A DNA stretch of 64,000 bases from Parietichytrium sp. I65-24A (lineage: Eukaryota; Sar; Bigyra; Thraustochytrida; Thraustochytriidae), in assembly GCA_012862575.1 (NCBI GenBank), contig BLSF01000096.1, positions 43,512 to 107,511 on the forward strand. The letters run 5' to 3'. The notes under the pieces are model-generated. The model saw nothing but the letters and a program-made list of their open reading frames with translations, ran no database searches and had not been told where the DNA came from. Shown one piece after another: positions 1-9,333 of this stretch; the stretch's first letter is position 1, and every line of letters starts with the position of its first letter. Position numbers and translations under genes: made by a program.

Positions 1-1412
1 TTGCGCATTGTCTCCCGCGTGTACAGTGGGACACACCTCGCAACCAAAATAATAGTTTGGCGGAGAAACTGAACTGTCACTGGTCCCTTCGTGAGCTTCT
101 CGCGAAGCACGGAGAATCCCTCAAGCTCCGCGAATGCATTTAGCAGCCCGACAATATATTTGGAGGTGGAGATTTGCTTGTTGTATCTTGCAACAGCGAT
201 TACGTCACTCGGGTCTTCGGCGTCGTCCACGAGGCATTCACAATATGTATGATCTACGCTTCGCGGCGGCAGCGGTCCTCTTAACGCGTTTGAGCGAGTA
301 TTCAACGGGGCTAGTCGTAACTCTGAGGCGCGAGAAATTGACTCATCTTTTGCAGCTGAGAATCCTACGTAGGAAACGACCAAGACGTCCGTCAGACTGT
401 TTTCAATATCCAGTTTTTCCACGTCGACAATAACAGCTTGAAACCACTTCCCTTCCGCCGTCCGCGCATCGCACATGTCTCCGGCTTGTAAGCAAAATCG
501 CCAGTCCCGTTCTTCCTGCGAAAGGGCATCCCAATCCACCATTTTCGAGTTCTCTAAACACAGTATTTTCTCCTCCTCTCTCCTCGCTGCAACCTCGGCC
601 TCACTAATTGTGACCGGAGTATCTCCCGTTTCTACCACGCCGCCACCTGTCGGGTCCCGAAACGATTGGGGCTCTTTCGCAAGCCATCTAGACTCAAGAA
701 TTGCAAAGGATGACCCCATCTCTTCATTACTCTCCAAGAATTCCTTGAACTTTAGCACGCCAATGTCAAGTACGTCCACCTCTATCTCCGTATTTGTGGG
801 TGACACTTGGTTCACTCTGCACGGAAGCCATTCGTCCCTGTCCGGCATACGAACGAAAGCATACTGACCTGGGCCCAGCTCCTCTAACCATGGATCAACA
901 GTGCAGTCTGACTCCGAGTCTGAGCAAGCCGATGGAGCGCAGACAGACACCAAAGGATGGCCATAAAGGGTGAAGAAGTTGGTGCTGGGATTGAGTATGG
1001 CAAGCAGCAAGTCCCACTCTCCTTCCGATATCAAGGCATCTTGCAGTCGCTTCGTAAGTACCTCCAATATTTTGAAGAGAAAGGACGCGACAACATCTGC
1101 TTGCTCTGTTCGATAGTGCTTGGCCAGCACCGCTGCTCCAAATTCGGGTATCGCCGTGGTGAAAAAATACTGTTCGTGCTCAGCAGTGCCGTTTCCTTGC
1201 AAGACCCATTGAATCCAGGTGCCAAAGTTCTCCAGCGTCATGACCAAATCAACATTGTGAGTCTTCAAAACGCTCACATATAGCCTGCAGTTGCCTTTGA
1301 ACTCCTCCAAGGAAGCGGCCGAAGCCTTGCTGCGATCAGCATGTGAGTCTTCTTTCCTTGACGCAATTGCATGGTGCTCACTATGCTGACCAGACCAATC
1401 TCCAGACTCCAT
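1..1412 (-). CDS. N-terminal part of a large ubiquitin-specific-protease-like protein (truncated by window edge)
   Basis: The complement of 1-1412 is one open frame of about 470 codons from an ATG at 1412 (reading MESGDWSGQH) that runs off the left edge with no stop. The first 150 residues look helical and armadillo-like. A segment near residues 285-345 (GDMCDARTAEGKWFQ, then VVSYVGFSAAKDESI and SELRLAPLNTRS) resembles the Tudor/MBT-like modules seen in large deubiquitinases. It is followed by a stretch around YIVGLLNAFAELEGFSVL that resembles the scaffold upstream of the catalytic domain in USP9X/USP24/USP34-type enzymes. No catalytic Cys or His box lies inside the window, so the deubiquitinase assignment is inferred from the N-terminal part only. 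The frame is open upstream of the ATG to about 1540, so an extra 5' exon is possible. Confidence 0.5.
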   Translation of the reverse strand, partial: MESGDWSGQHSEHHAIASRKEDSHADRSKASAASLEEFKGNCRLYVSVLKTHNVDLVMTLENFGTWIQWVLQGNGTAEHEQYFFTTAIPEFGAAVLAKHYRTEQADVVASFLFKILEVLTKRLQDALISEGEWDLLLAILNPSTNFFTLYGHPLVSVCAPSACSDSESDCTVDPWLEELGPGQYAFVRMPDRDEWLPCRVNQVSPTNTEIEVDVLDIGVLKFKEFLESNEEMGSSFAILESRWLAKEPQSFRDPTGGGVVETGDTPVTISEAEVAARREEEKILCLENSKMVDWDALSQEERDWRFCLQAGDMCDARTAEGKWFQAVIVDVEKLDIENSLTDVLVVSYVGFSAAKDESISRASELRLAPLNTRSNALRGPLPPRSVDHTYCECLVDDAEDPSDVIAVARYNKQISTSKYIVGLLNAFAELEGFSVLREKLTKGPVTVQFLRQTIILVARCVPLYTRETMR

Positions 1413-2175
1413 AACGTTCACAGGATTCGCCGAACACGCTGTCAGTTCCACTACGCCAACCTTCGAGAGAGCGAATTTCGGGTTTGAAACCGTCGCCTGA
1501 CAGTGAGCCAAAATGAGATCAATCCAAAATCACTGCAGTCGACTTGCTGGCCTAGTTTAGTAATTAAGTGCGATCGAACCACCAAAAATCACTACAATCA
1601 CTGCAATCACCCACGAAATTATGAATCTCCGTCGCACTTTGCTCCACTTTCGGCCCTTTCTCTCTCTCTTTCTCTCTCTCCTATCTGCGCTGCCAACCTC
1701 AACAAAACCAAACTACTTTTCCATCCATCAAGTTGGTCAGGATATACTTTCTCCCCACACACACACACAAGTGCCCAATAAGATCAAGATCATCTCCCAA
1801 GAACTTACGTGCCGCTAGAGTAAACACTATACTCAAGCCTAACACCTCATCAAAACAATGCTCCAAGTATGTATGGGACGTACGTGTGCGTATGTGCGAG
1901 GACCCCGTGACACAAAGGAATCGTGAGCGAAAAAAGATATAGACCTCAACTACAGTAGGAGCGAGCTACGAGTGGTAGTAGGACTCGAAGATCTCGAGGA
2001 ACAGGAGCTTGTTCTTCTTATTAGAACAAAGAGCTGTTCGTTTTGGTATTAACATACCACCGGTATCTGGTACCGGTAAGGAATTATCTTATGCTGAGGG
2101 TAGGAGTTTATGACGAGAATTACAGTTGACAATGTTGACAAATGTTGACAATGTTGACAAAGTATGATTGAATAA
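1413..2175. other. spacer between the USP-like gene and calpain
   Basis: This should hold the promoter of the leftward USP-like gene and the 3' end of calpain. It contains a CT-rich tract (about 1655-1685), a short CA repeat (1756-1769), a TACCGGTA-type palindrome cluster near 2058-2080 and a GTTGACAA tandem repeat next to the calpain stop. I see no convincing gene. Confidence 0.5.
2125..2160. repeat. GTTGACAA(T) short tandem repeat
   Basis: Four imperfect copies of a GTTGACAAT/GTTGACAAAT unit lie 15 bp past the calpain stop codon, presumably in its 3' untranslated region. Confidence 0.7.
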
Positions 2176-5100
2176 CTAGGGGAAAGGATTCCGCGAAGGG
2201 ATCATCCTGACACCTCGGATGCCCTGAGTTGCAATTCCATGATGGCGGCTGTCTTTAGAAAGGCAAACCAGAAGATGGTCAACGAAATCATCAATGGAAA
2301 TGATGTTGTTTCCGGCAGTATCAAAGTGTGTCAAGAGCAGCTCCATATCAGCAGCCTTGATGGTGATTCCAAAGTTGAGAAGCGCGTCTTGGAACTCACT
2401 TGCAGCGATACCGAGATCAGCCTGGTTTGGCTTTGCATTTGCGACCAAAACTTGCTCTAATGAGCGGATTGGCTGCTCTGGTTTGTCTGGGCGACGAGTA
2501 GAAAGCTGCAGTTCGATGGCTTTCACGCAAGCATCCAGCTCCGACTTGTAGGTCGCGAACTCCTTGCCTAGGCGATCTTGCAACCATCTTTCACGTCGCT
2601 GACGCTCCTTCTCGCGTTCCTCCCGAGGGCGACCCATCTTCTCACGATATTCTGTGCCTGAAATTGGACGGAGGGATTGCTTGGCAGACTGCGCCAAATT
2701 CACATGTGCATCAATGTTTGCTTTCTCTACCTTCTTAAGAAGCTCCTGCCTCTCGGAGACCTCTAAACGTAATTTCAACTCTGCCTCTTCGAGTTGGGAT
2801 CGAACCCTCTTGAGATCGCTCTGCAGTCTCGTCTCTCTCGCATCTGTCACGCCCTTGAGCCTCTCATTCTCTACCCTAAGCGACTCAATCTCCCTAATTT
2901 TGGCCTCATGGGTCTGCTGCAGTTTGACGAATTCTTCATAATCTTCATACCTTGCAAACCTTTTCGGGGGTTTTGGCTCCGATTCACGCGTCAACGCTTC
3001 GGCTTCATCCAGTTTGCGACGCTGCAGTTCAATCTCGGACCTAGTGTTCCTCAACCTCTCTTCATTGCTCTTCACTGTATCCTCTAGGCCGCGTCTTGCA
3101 CGTTCAGATTCCGCGAGTTTGGCTTTCGTGTCCATCACCTCTTCTCGTAACCTGGACGCCAGAAGACTCAAGTCTCTTGCAGAACTTGCGTCTCGGAAAG
3201 CCAGATCAGCAGGGTCCCTTTGAACAGCAGTTTCCCTGGAAGCAATTTCCGGAGGAGGCATGCTCTCGTCTCCATTCTCCGTCTTAAAGAGGTCTTCCTC
3301 CACTGCGCTTTGCTCAGTCTCTACAGTGCTCTTCGAGTCGTCAAATCGTATTGAAAAGTGAAACTTGCCCACCTCGACCATCTTGTTGTTTACTATAGAA
3401 AGCCACCGATCAGCCGTGCGCCCTGGGCTATCCGTGATTGCAGAAAGCGGAAACTTGACAGATCCGACGACCTCTCGACCTTCTCCGATCTTGGTGCGCG
3501 TTGTGTTAAGAACAGTGAACTCAACGTGCGGGGTCAAGCAATGGCTGAGTTGCAAGTGACCAAGCACCTTATCCCACGCGTCCTCGTCGTTGTATGGAAA
3601 AGAAGTTCCGATTTTGACGGTTTCTTTTTCCTCATGAATTGGATATGACTTCAAGATTCGCAATGTTTCGCTTTCGTAAATCATCTCCTCCGGCAGATCC
3701 TTTTCCTCAAGCGGCGCTTCATGCTCCATGAAGAAGGTCATTCCAAGAGCCGTGGCGCGAAATTTCCTCTTTGACACCCCTTGGGGCACAAGATGAGATA
3801 GCTGGCCATGCTTTTTACCCTGATAGCCGAACTGCCGCCGCTTCGAGAGCTTCAGGCGATCCCTCTTTTTCACTTTGAGGGAGAACTCATCGTTTGAGCG
3901 AGGATCGTAGGCCACTAGCCCAAATTTCGTGGGGTCATCGGCTAGGTGATGGACAAAGAGGATCACATACGTGTTCTGAACTTTGCAGACCCGCGTAAGT
4001 ACCAAGTTCCGGTTCGCCATTTTCACAGGTGTATACGGCATACTGAAGACGGCATTGAATGCAGGGTTCAGACCACCATCCCGTGCTACTTGGCTGCAGA
4101 ACTGCTCTTTTCCAGGCAAAACTTTAGCTTGCACAAGAGTGTGTCTCCTCTCGGAGATGTACGCAACAAACTCATTCCACGACATTTCTTCTCGAAAGTT
4201 TCCGTGCGTTTGCTCGAATACGACGCGGAGGATGCTTTTGATGGAGCAAAACGAACGCGTCACACGATTTCCCTGAGCTGCCCGAAGGGCTTCAAGAACC
4301 TGATTTTTGCAGTCCTGCAGATTGCCTTGATCAACGAGAAAGCGAATATTCCGCTCCGACACCTGGTAGAAGAACGGCAGTCCGCTACAAGAGTCGAGCG
4401 TCTTACGAATAAACTCAACTTTTGCAGGAGACTCTTTGATTGTTAGCGCCAAACGATCTCCTCCACTCCTCACGTCCTTGTTCAGTGAGAGCCTCTCAAC
4501 AAGATCCTCTAAGAAGTGGCCATACTTGTCGCTTTCTGGCGCCACCCAGGTCGCACCAATTGGAGGCAAGCTGGCCAAATCTTCGTCAGAGATGGCGATT
4601 CCACAGAGCTCGAGCAATCGGCCATTCTCAGGATTATAGGCCTGGATATCAAGCGACGCCGGCTTTCCGGGGGAGTTGGCGTTTTTGTAGTCAAATTTTG
4701 GCGGGTCGTGAGCGAAAACATCGACCAGATACAGAGCCGGTTGCTCGCCGGTTTTGTGTCTCTGACGCAACATGTACCGCAGTTTGAGTTCAACGGCTGT
4801 AACGTTGTCGGGGCGAAGCATCTGGGCAAGAGTAGAGCGATTCACTCTCTTTGCTTTACAGAAAATCAGTGCATCGTCGACCAGCATCCTCATTTGCTGT
4901 GCAAGAGTAAGCTGAATGACTGGAGCACCAGCAACCGCATTATGCGTCGGCTCCACATTCGTGTTGAAGTCTTCAAGAATTTCTTCCAGCCGTTTGGCCT
5001 CCAGCTTTTCTATCTCCTCGGGAGACAAGCCAGGTGTTGGTGCGCCTTTAGGCTTTTCCTCTGCAAGCTTCAGCTTTGCGTGTGATCTCAAAATCGATTC

Positions 5101-8100
5101 CGAGAATTCACTTGCTTTCACGCCGTCGGAAGAAATGTCGCGGCGAACGCCCAACACTTCTTGCACAAACGCCGGAAGGGCAGCCATGACCTTGTCCAAG
5201 TCAATTTTGGAGGCATCCTCCCCAGTGACCGTGACTTGAGTTGCTCCATTCATGGTGGAGAGAATTGATGCCAAAACCTTGCGCGCCGCGTCTGGGCTGT
5301 CGATTGCAGCCCCTGGAAGATGGTTAGCCCTTTCCAAGAACGTGTTCAGCTGTGCGGACTTTTCGAAAAAGTGAGCAACACGATAAACTCTAGGAGCAGC
5401 GACCTTCGCATCCATCGCAAACATAGTTCTATCCTCGCGGTTTGCGCAAGTTTTAGTGAGCAGGCGAAGCTGAGTTGCAAAGTCCCGCAACTTGAACCAG
5501 TCTTGGCCAATTGACCAATCCTCCGTCACCTTACTTCTGTCTCTGCTTGGGCTAGCAATCGCTCCGAGCAACCTCGTCAACGGAATGTTCTCTTCAGCAA
5601 TGCTTGCCGCATCCGTGTCTGCCTGGATAAAGTCGACGAACTCTGCGTGTTCGATGAACCCATCCCCATTTTTATCTAAATGAGTAACAAGGTGGTCGAG
5701 CTCGTCATCTTTCAGCTGCAAACCGAGAGTCTGGAGCGCTTGCCGGAACTCAGAACGGTCAATCATGCCAGTATTGTCCTGGTCGAACATGCGAAACCAA
5801 CCCTCCAGGTCCATGGAGCGCGATAGCTGCTCCTGTAATACTTGCGCTTCACCGCCGATTGGGACTACTCGCGAAAACACATGCCGAGCACCCTTGGAGT
5901 TCTTGCGCTCAACAATTTCAAGCTTGGCTGTGGCCATTGCCGAGATGCTAGCATCGGTCTCCTCGATCCAGGCTCCAGGCTCTAAGTTGTCGCGTCCTAG
6001 GGTTATGGTCTGAAAAACAGTTTCAAACACGGTGGGAAAAATCAGGTCAATCAACTGCTTTTCGCCGAAAGCTGGATCTGCAGGGTGAACCCAAGCATTC
6101 GGATTAGCCGGCAAAGTCGATGGAATTGGAGGCCCGGCAGGTGCAAGCGATGAAGATGAGCCAGCAGCAGCCGCTGCTCTTTTTGCTGCAGACTCTTTCT
6201 TCATGTTGTCGTATTCATCGTTTTGGAAACCAAAATCATCAATGACGGTGGCCTTTGCGAGATGCTTGAGTCGATCTTTTCGCATCTCCTTGGACATTGC
6301 CTTCATCTTTAAAAACTCCTCATTTCTCCTGCGATCTATTTCCAGCGCCGGGCTTGATGCGGGATGGACCACATTCACGACTTGGCCAAGCACATCGTCA
6401 AATTCATCGATCAGATCGCGTGGAGCTGCTGAGGGCACTCCCTTATCTGGCCCCGAGTTTGATGATATTTTTTGAAGAAATTGCTTGTCATCAAAGCCCA
6501 AAGCTTCTTGTCTTTTGAGAGTTGGGCCGCTGTATGTCGGGAAATATGTCTTCAACACTGCGTCAATATACGCAATGCGATTGGGTACGTAAGCTGCAGA
6601 GTTGTTTGGCTTGACCGAATGGTGCGAATACTTTTGCTCTTTCACAGTGTTTTCTAAAGCATCTGGAGCGAGCGTAAAGGTGTCACACCAGATTTTTAGC
6701 TGTTGTTCCCAAAACATGGGCTGCTCAATTTGCGTTTCGTCGACGCGAACATAAGGAGCATCGACAAATCCAAAGTCTTTTCCAGCAAGTAGATCGTACG
6801 CGATTGGAATGCACGGGAGCTCAGGGTGCGAAAAGTACTGCCATGCCCGAACGATAACCTTGCGCGAAGAGATCTCCACAATAGGGCTGGTGTACACAGC
6901 ATTAATTTTCCGTCGGTGGTAGTCTGTGTGAAACCATGATCGCGACTGGTCCGAGTTAGAAAGCATAAGATCTTGAGCTTCCAATGCACTTATGTTGAGA
7001 ACGCCTATGGCTGTTGCAGGCGGCCTGTACACCAGGTCATCCACTGGGACGGGGGGTTTTGAAGCAAAAAGCGACTCTCTGAGCATGTCCTGCTCAAATA
7101 TTGAGCGAATTTTGTCACTGGCGACGGTCGACTCTGGGTAGCAAAGTGTCTCAAACTCCTTATCCGGAATCTCCGATACGCTGAATCCTAACGAGACCAT
7201 CCTCTGTTTGAACTCCATTCGCGAAAGACGGGAGCTGTCCCTGAAAGTCTGCAGCGCGCGCTGTGTGTTTAGCCCCTTAAGCTTGGCTGCATCAAGTAGC
7301 TTCTCTTTAATTTCTTCGGCCTTGATAGCTTTTGCCTTGCGCTCTGTCACAACGTTCGGGTCGGTTTCAACTTCGCCTGGCGTGGTTCCAAGAGCCGGAG
7401 CTTCACCTGAAGCCGGGGCACCACTATCATTATCATTCGCGGGGTTTTTGGAAACTTTTGAGGCCCACCTGGCTGCCCCAATCAATGGGTTCCAGAGGCG
7501 CTCAAAGTCCACGGGCTCCTTTGCGTCATACCCGTGTAAGGAAAGCGCGTTTTCGATGAAAACTGGCTTGTCGAAAAACACAAAAAATGAAAACGAGTCC
7601 GTCACACCCCTGTCCAGAGTATGGGGAACAAGAAAGTAGTCCCCGACGTTCAGCACCACATCCCGGCTACATGTGGGGTGGAAAGTATAAGATGGCTGGC
7701 TCGCTCGCGGATTGCTTCCAGGAATAAAGTCCCTCGAGCTGGGCTTGGCCGGAAGTAAATGGTCTGTTGCATCGGCTTCGCAGATGGAAAAGGAGTACAA
7801 CGTATCGTTGGCATATTTGCTGTTCTCCATGCGCCGATCATGTACAAAAAGGTGTATGAAAACGCGGGTCTGTGCATCGCGCACTCGAAATCGAAATCGA
7901 GGGTTAAGAAACCAAGTTTCCTTATCAACGCTTCCACCAGCGGTCTGCTCAGACCATTTTGATGTGCCAAAATATCCACCTTTCCAGAGAGAAGTGCGAT
8001 CTTTCGCATTTGGATTGCTCTGCGTTGCGGATATCAAAGAAGAAAAGCACTCCAAAAAGTCATTGAACCCCATGAGAAAATATGCAGGGCTGCTGATTTC

Positions 8101-9333
8101 TGCTGGCAAGAAGAGACTCTCTATTTCCTTGATGTTGTCCTTGTACTCCTGGCTATTTTCGCTCCACGGGCCGAGCCATTTCCCGAAATTCCACGGATTG
8201 CGCATCAGCAAGACTTTCTTTCCTCCAATAAGTTTCGCCCCTTTAATGCAATAAGCATGTCGGCGCTCCAACCCCTTGATAGAGCTCGGCAGAATTGTGG
8301 ACTCCGCATGGCTTAATACATCGCTTCTTATTGCTGAGCCACGGCCAAAACTGGCCGCGCGAGAGAAACTCCCGGGCTGGCTAAACAAACGCGAGTCTGC
8401 CCTTCCAGTTTGCTCGATTTGCGAGTTAAGTGCTAACAAATCTTCTGGTTGGGAGATGCACCCCAAAACCGACTCATAATCCAACTGCTCTCGGATGCTC
8501 CGCCAGACATGATCTGCTTCGGGTAGACTTGGGTTTGTGATCTCATGAGAATTAAAGTGCAACAGAGTTCTTTCTGCACAAAGCCCTGTCAACTCCCGAA
8601 GGGCGACGTCCGCCTGGCCACCAGCAAGGCTGTCGTAACTGAAATGGAGTTTGGCGTATGCCTTCTCCAAAAGTGGCAGCCAGAGCTCGCTTTTATCTGT
8701 ACACCTAGCAAAACAAGGCATGCCGTCTCCCGAGTCGAAGACTGGAATGCGATCATCAATCACCACATAGTGCCAAGAGCCATTCTTGAAAAATCTGCAA
8801 ACGAAGATCCCATAGGACTTGAAATCATCCAGCCTCCAGAAGCAAGACTTTATAAGGTCTGCATTGTCCGAGGCAATCGCCACCGCGCTAATAAACCAGC
8901 AGTTCCCCAACTTTCCTTGTATAAGCGCGTTAGAGGCGATTTCTTTCTTGAATAGCTCTCCATTATTGCAAAAAAATCCCTCCTTCCCAGTGTCGGTGTC
9001 CATGCCCTTGATGCCCCCACGATACTTCGGGCGAGCCCATCGAATCTCGTTCATCTTCGGATACCCGGGCACAGCCGCTCGGCCATTACGATATATTGAC
9101 CTTTCGCCGCTGGGGTCGGATTTGGTTGGCCCAAAGTCCGGGTCCTCCCAGCGCTGCAAGCGCTGCTCGTTCATCGTCTTTATGGCACCTTCCACAAACG
9201 TCTTTACTTCGTCTTCCACCATCTTGAGCAGGTCTTCCGCATCCTTTGGATGTTTTTCGCGGCGTACGTCATTGGAGCAAATCACCGTTCTCCGCTTCAA
9301 GTGTACAATATCATCTTGACTTGTGGGCGCCAT
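2176..9333 (-). CDS. giant calpain-family cysteine protease with EF-hands and C-terminal coiled coil
   Basis: An intronless frame of 2385 codons begins at the first ATG (9333); the frame is open 12 codons further but without an ATG. The calpain protease core lies at about residues 80-400. The catalytic Cys145 is in QGKLGNCWFISA, His359 in RRHAYCIKG and Asn379 in LLMRNPWN, so the triad is intact. Beta-rich regions resembling calpain C2-like modules follow. Two canonical EF-hand loops (DQDNTGMIDRSEF and DKNGDGFIEHAEF) lie near residues 1175-1245, and a degenerate EF-like segment (HFDTAGNNIISIDDF) near the C-terminus. A long charged coiled coil covers about residues 2060-2250. There is no signal peptide or membrane segment, so it is probably a cytosolic Ca2+-regulated protease. 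Classical calpains are about 700 residues. The family assignment is firm; the role of the long middle part is unknown. Confidence 0.93.
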   Translation of the reverse strand: MAPTSQDDIVHLKRRTVICSNDVRREKHPKDAEDLLKMVEDEVKTFVEGAIKTMNEQRLQRWEDPDFGPTKSDPSGERSIYRNGRAAVPGYPKMNEIRWARPKYRGGIKGMDTDTGKEGFFCNNGELFKKEIASNALIQGKLGNCWFISAVAIASDNADLIKSCFWRLDDFKSYGIFVCRFFKNGSWHYVVIDDRIPVFDSGDGMPCFARCTDKSELWLPLLEKAYAKLHFSYDSLAGGQADVALRELTGLCAERTLLHFNSHEITNPSLPEADHVWRSIREQLDYESVLGCISQPEDLLALNSQIEQTGRADSRLFSQPGSFSRAASFGRGSAIRSDVLSHAESTILPSSIKGLERRHAYCIKGAKLIGGKKVLLMRNPWNFGKWLGPWSENSQEYKDNIKEIESLFLPAEISSPAYFLMGFNDFLECFSSLISATQSNPNAKDRTSLWKGGYFGTSKWSEQTAGGSVDKETWFLNPRFRFRVRDAQTRVFIHLFVHDRRMENSKYANDTLYSFSICEADATDHLLPAKPSSRDFIPGSNPRASQPSYTFHPTCSRDVVLNVGDYFLVPHTLDRGVTDSFSFFVFFDKPVFIENALSLHGYDAKEPVDFERLWNPLIGAARWASKVSKNPANDNDSGAPASGEAPALGTTPGEVETDPNVVTERKAKAIKAEEIKEKLLDAAKLKGLNTQRALQTFRDSSRLSRMEFKQRMVSLGFSVSEIPDKEFETLCYPESTVASDKIRSIFEQDMLRESLFASKPPVPVDDLVYRPPATAIGVLNISALEAQDLMLSNSDQSRSWFHTDYHRRKINAVYTSPIVEISSRKVIVRAWQYFSHPELPCIPIAYDLLAGKDFGFVDAPYVRVDETQIEQPMFWEQQLKIWCDTFTLAPDALENTVKEQKYSHHSVKPNNSAAYVPNRIAYIDAVLKTYFPTYSGPTLKRQEALGFDDKQFLQKISSNSGPDKGVPSAAPRDLIDEFDDVLGQVVNVVHPASSPALEIDRRRNEEFLKMKAMSKEMRKDRLKHLAKATVIDDFGFQNDEYDNMKKESAAKRAAAAAGSSSSLAPAGPPIPSTLPANPNAWVHPADPAFGEKQLIDLIFPTVFETVFQTITLGRDNLEPGAWIEETDASISAMATAKLEIVERKNSKGARHVFSRVVPIGGEAQVLQEQLSRSMDLEGWFRMFDQDNTGMIDRSEFRQALQTLGLQLKDDELDHLVTHLDKNGDGFIEHAEFVDFIQADTDAASIAEENIPLTRLLGAIASPSRDRSKVTEDWSIGQDWFKLRDFATQLRLLTKTCANREDRTMFAMDAKVAAPRVYRVAHFFEKSAQLNTFLERANHLPGAAIDSPDAARKVLASILSTMNGATQVTVTGEDASKIDLDKVMAALPAFVQEVLGVRRDISSDGVKASEFSESILRSHAKLKLAEEKPKGAPTPGLSPEEIEKLEAKRLEEILEDFNTNVEPTHNAVAGAPVIQLTLAQQMRMLVDDALIFCKAKRVNRSTLAQMLRPDNVTAVELKLRYMLRQRHKTGEQPALYLVDVFAHDPPKFDYKNANSPGKPASLDIQAYNPENGRLLELCGIAISDEDLASLPPIGATWVAPESDKYGHFLEDLVERLSLNKDVRSGGDRLALTIKESPAKVEFIRKTLDSCSGLPFFYQVSERNIRFLVDQGNLQDCKNQVLEALRAAQGNRVTRSFCSIKSILRVVFEQTHGNFREEMSWNEFVAYISERRHTLVQAKVLPGKEQFCSQVARDGGLNPAFNAVFSMPYTPVKMANRNLVLTRVCKVQNTYVILFVHHLADDPTKFGLVAYDPRSNDEFSLKVKKRDRLKLSKRRQFGYQGKKHGQLSHLVPQGVSKRKFRATALGMTFFMEHEAPLEEKDLPEEMIYESETLRILKSYPIHEEKETVKIGTSFPYNDEDAWDKVLGHLQLSHCLTPHVEFTVLNTTRTKIGEGREVVGSVKFPLSAITDSPGRTADRWLSIVNNKMVEVGKFHFSIRFDDSKSTVETEQSAVEEDLFKTENGDESMPPPEIASRETAVQRDPADLAFRDASSARDLSLLASRLREEVMDTKAKLAESERARRGLEDTVKSNEERLRNTRSEIELQRRKLDEAEALTRESEPKPPKRFARYEDYEEFVKLQQTHEAKIREIESLRVENERLKGVTDARETRLQSDLKRVRSQLEEAELKLRLEVSERQELLKKVEKANIDAHVNLAQSAKQSLRPISGTEYREKMGRPREEREKERQRRERWLQDRLGKEFATYKSELDACVKAIELQLSTRRPDKPEQPIRSLEQVLVANAKPNQADLGIAASEFQDALLNFGITIKAADMELLLTHFDTAGNNIISIDDFVDHLLVCLSKDSRHHGIATQGIRGVRMIPSRNPFP

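Noticed and set aside
3946-5085. Plus-strand frames of 166 and 189 codons inside calpain
   Set aside because: They are shadows of the calpain coding region, with no start context or recognised motif.
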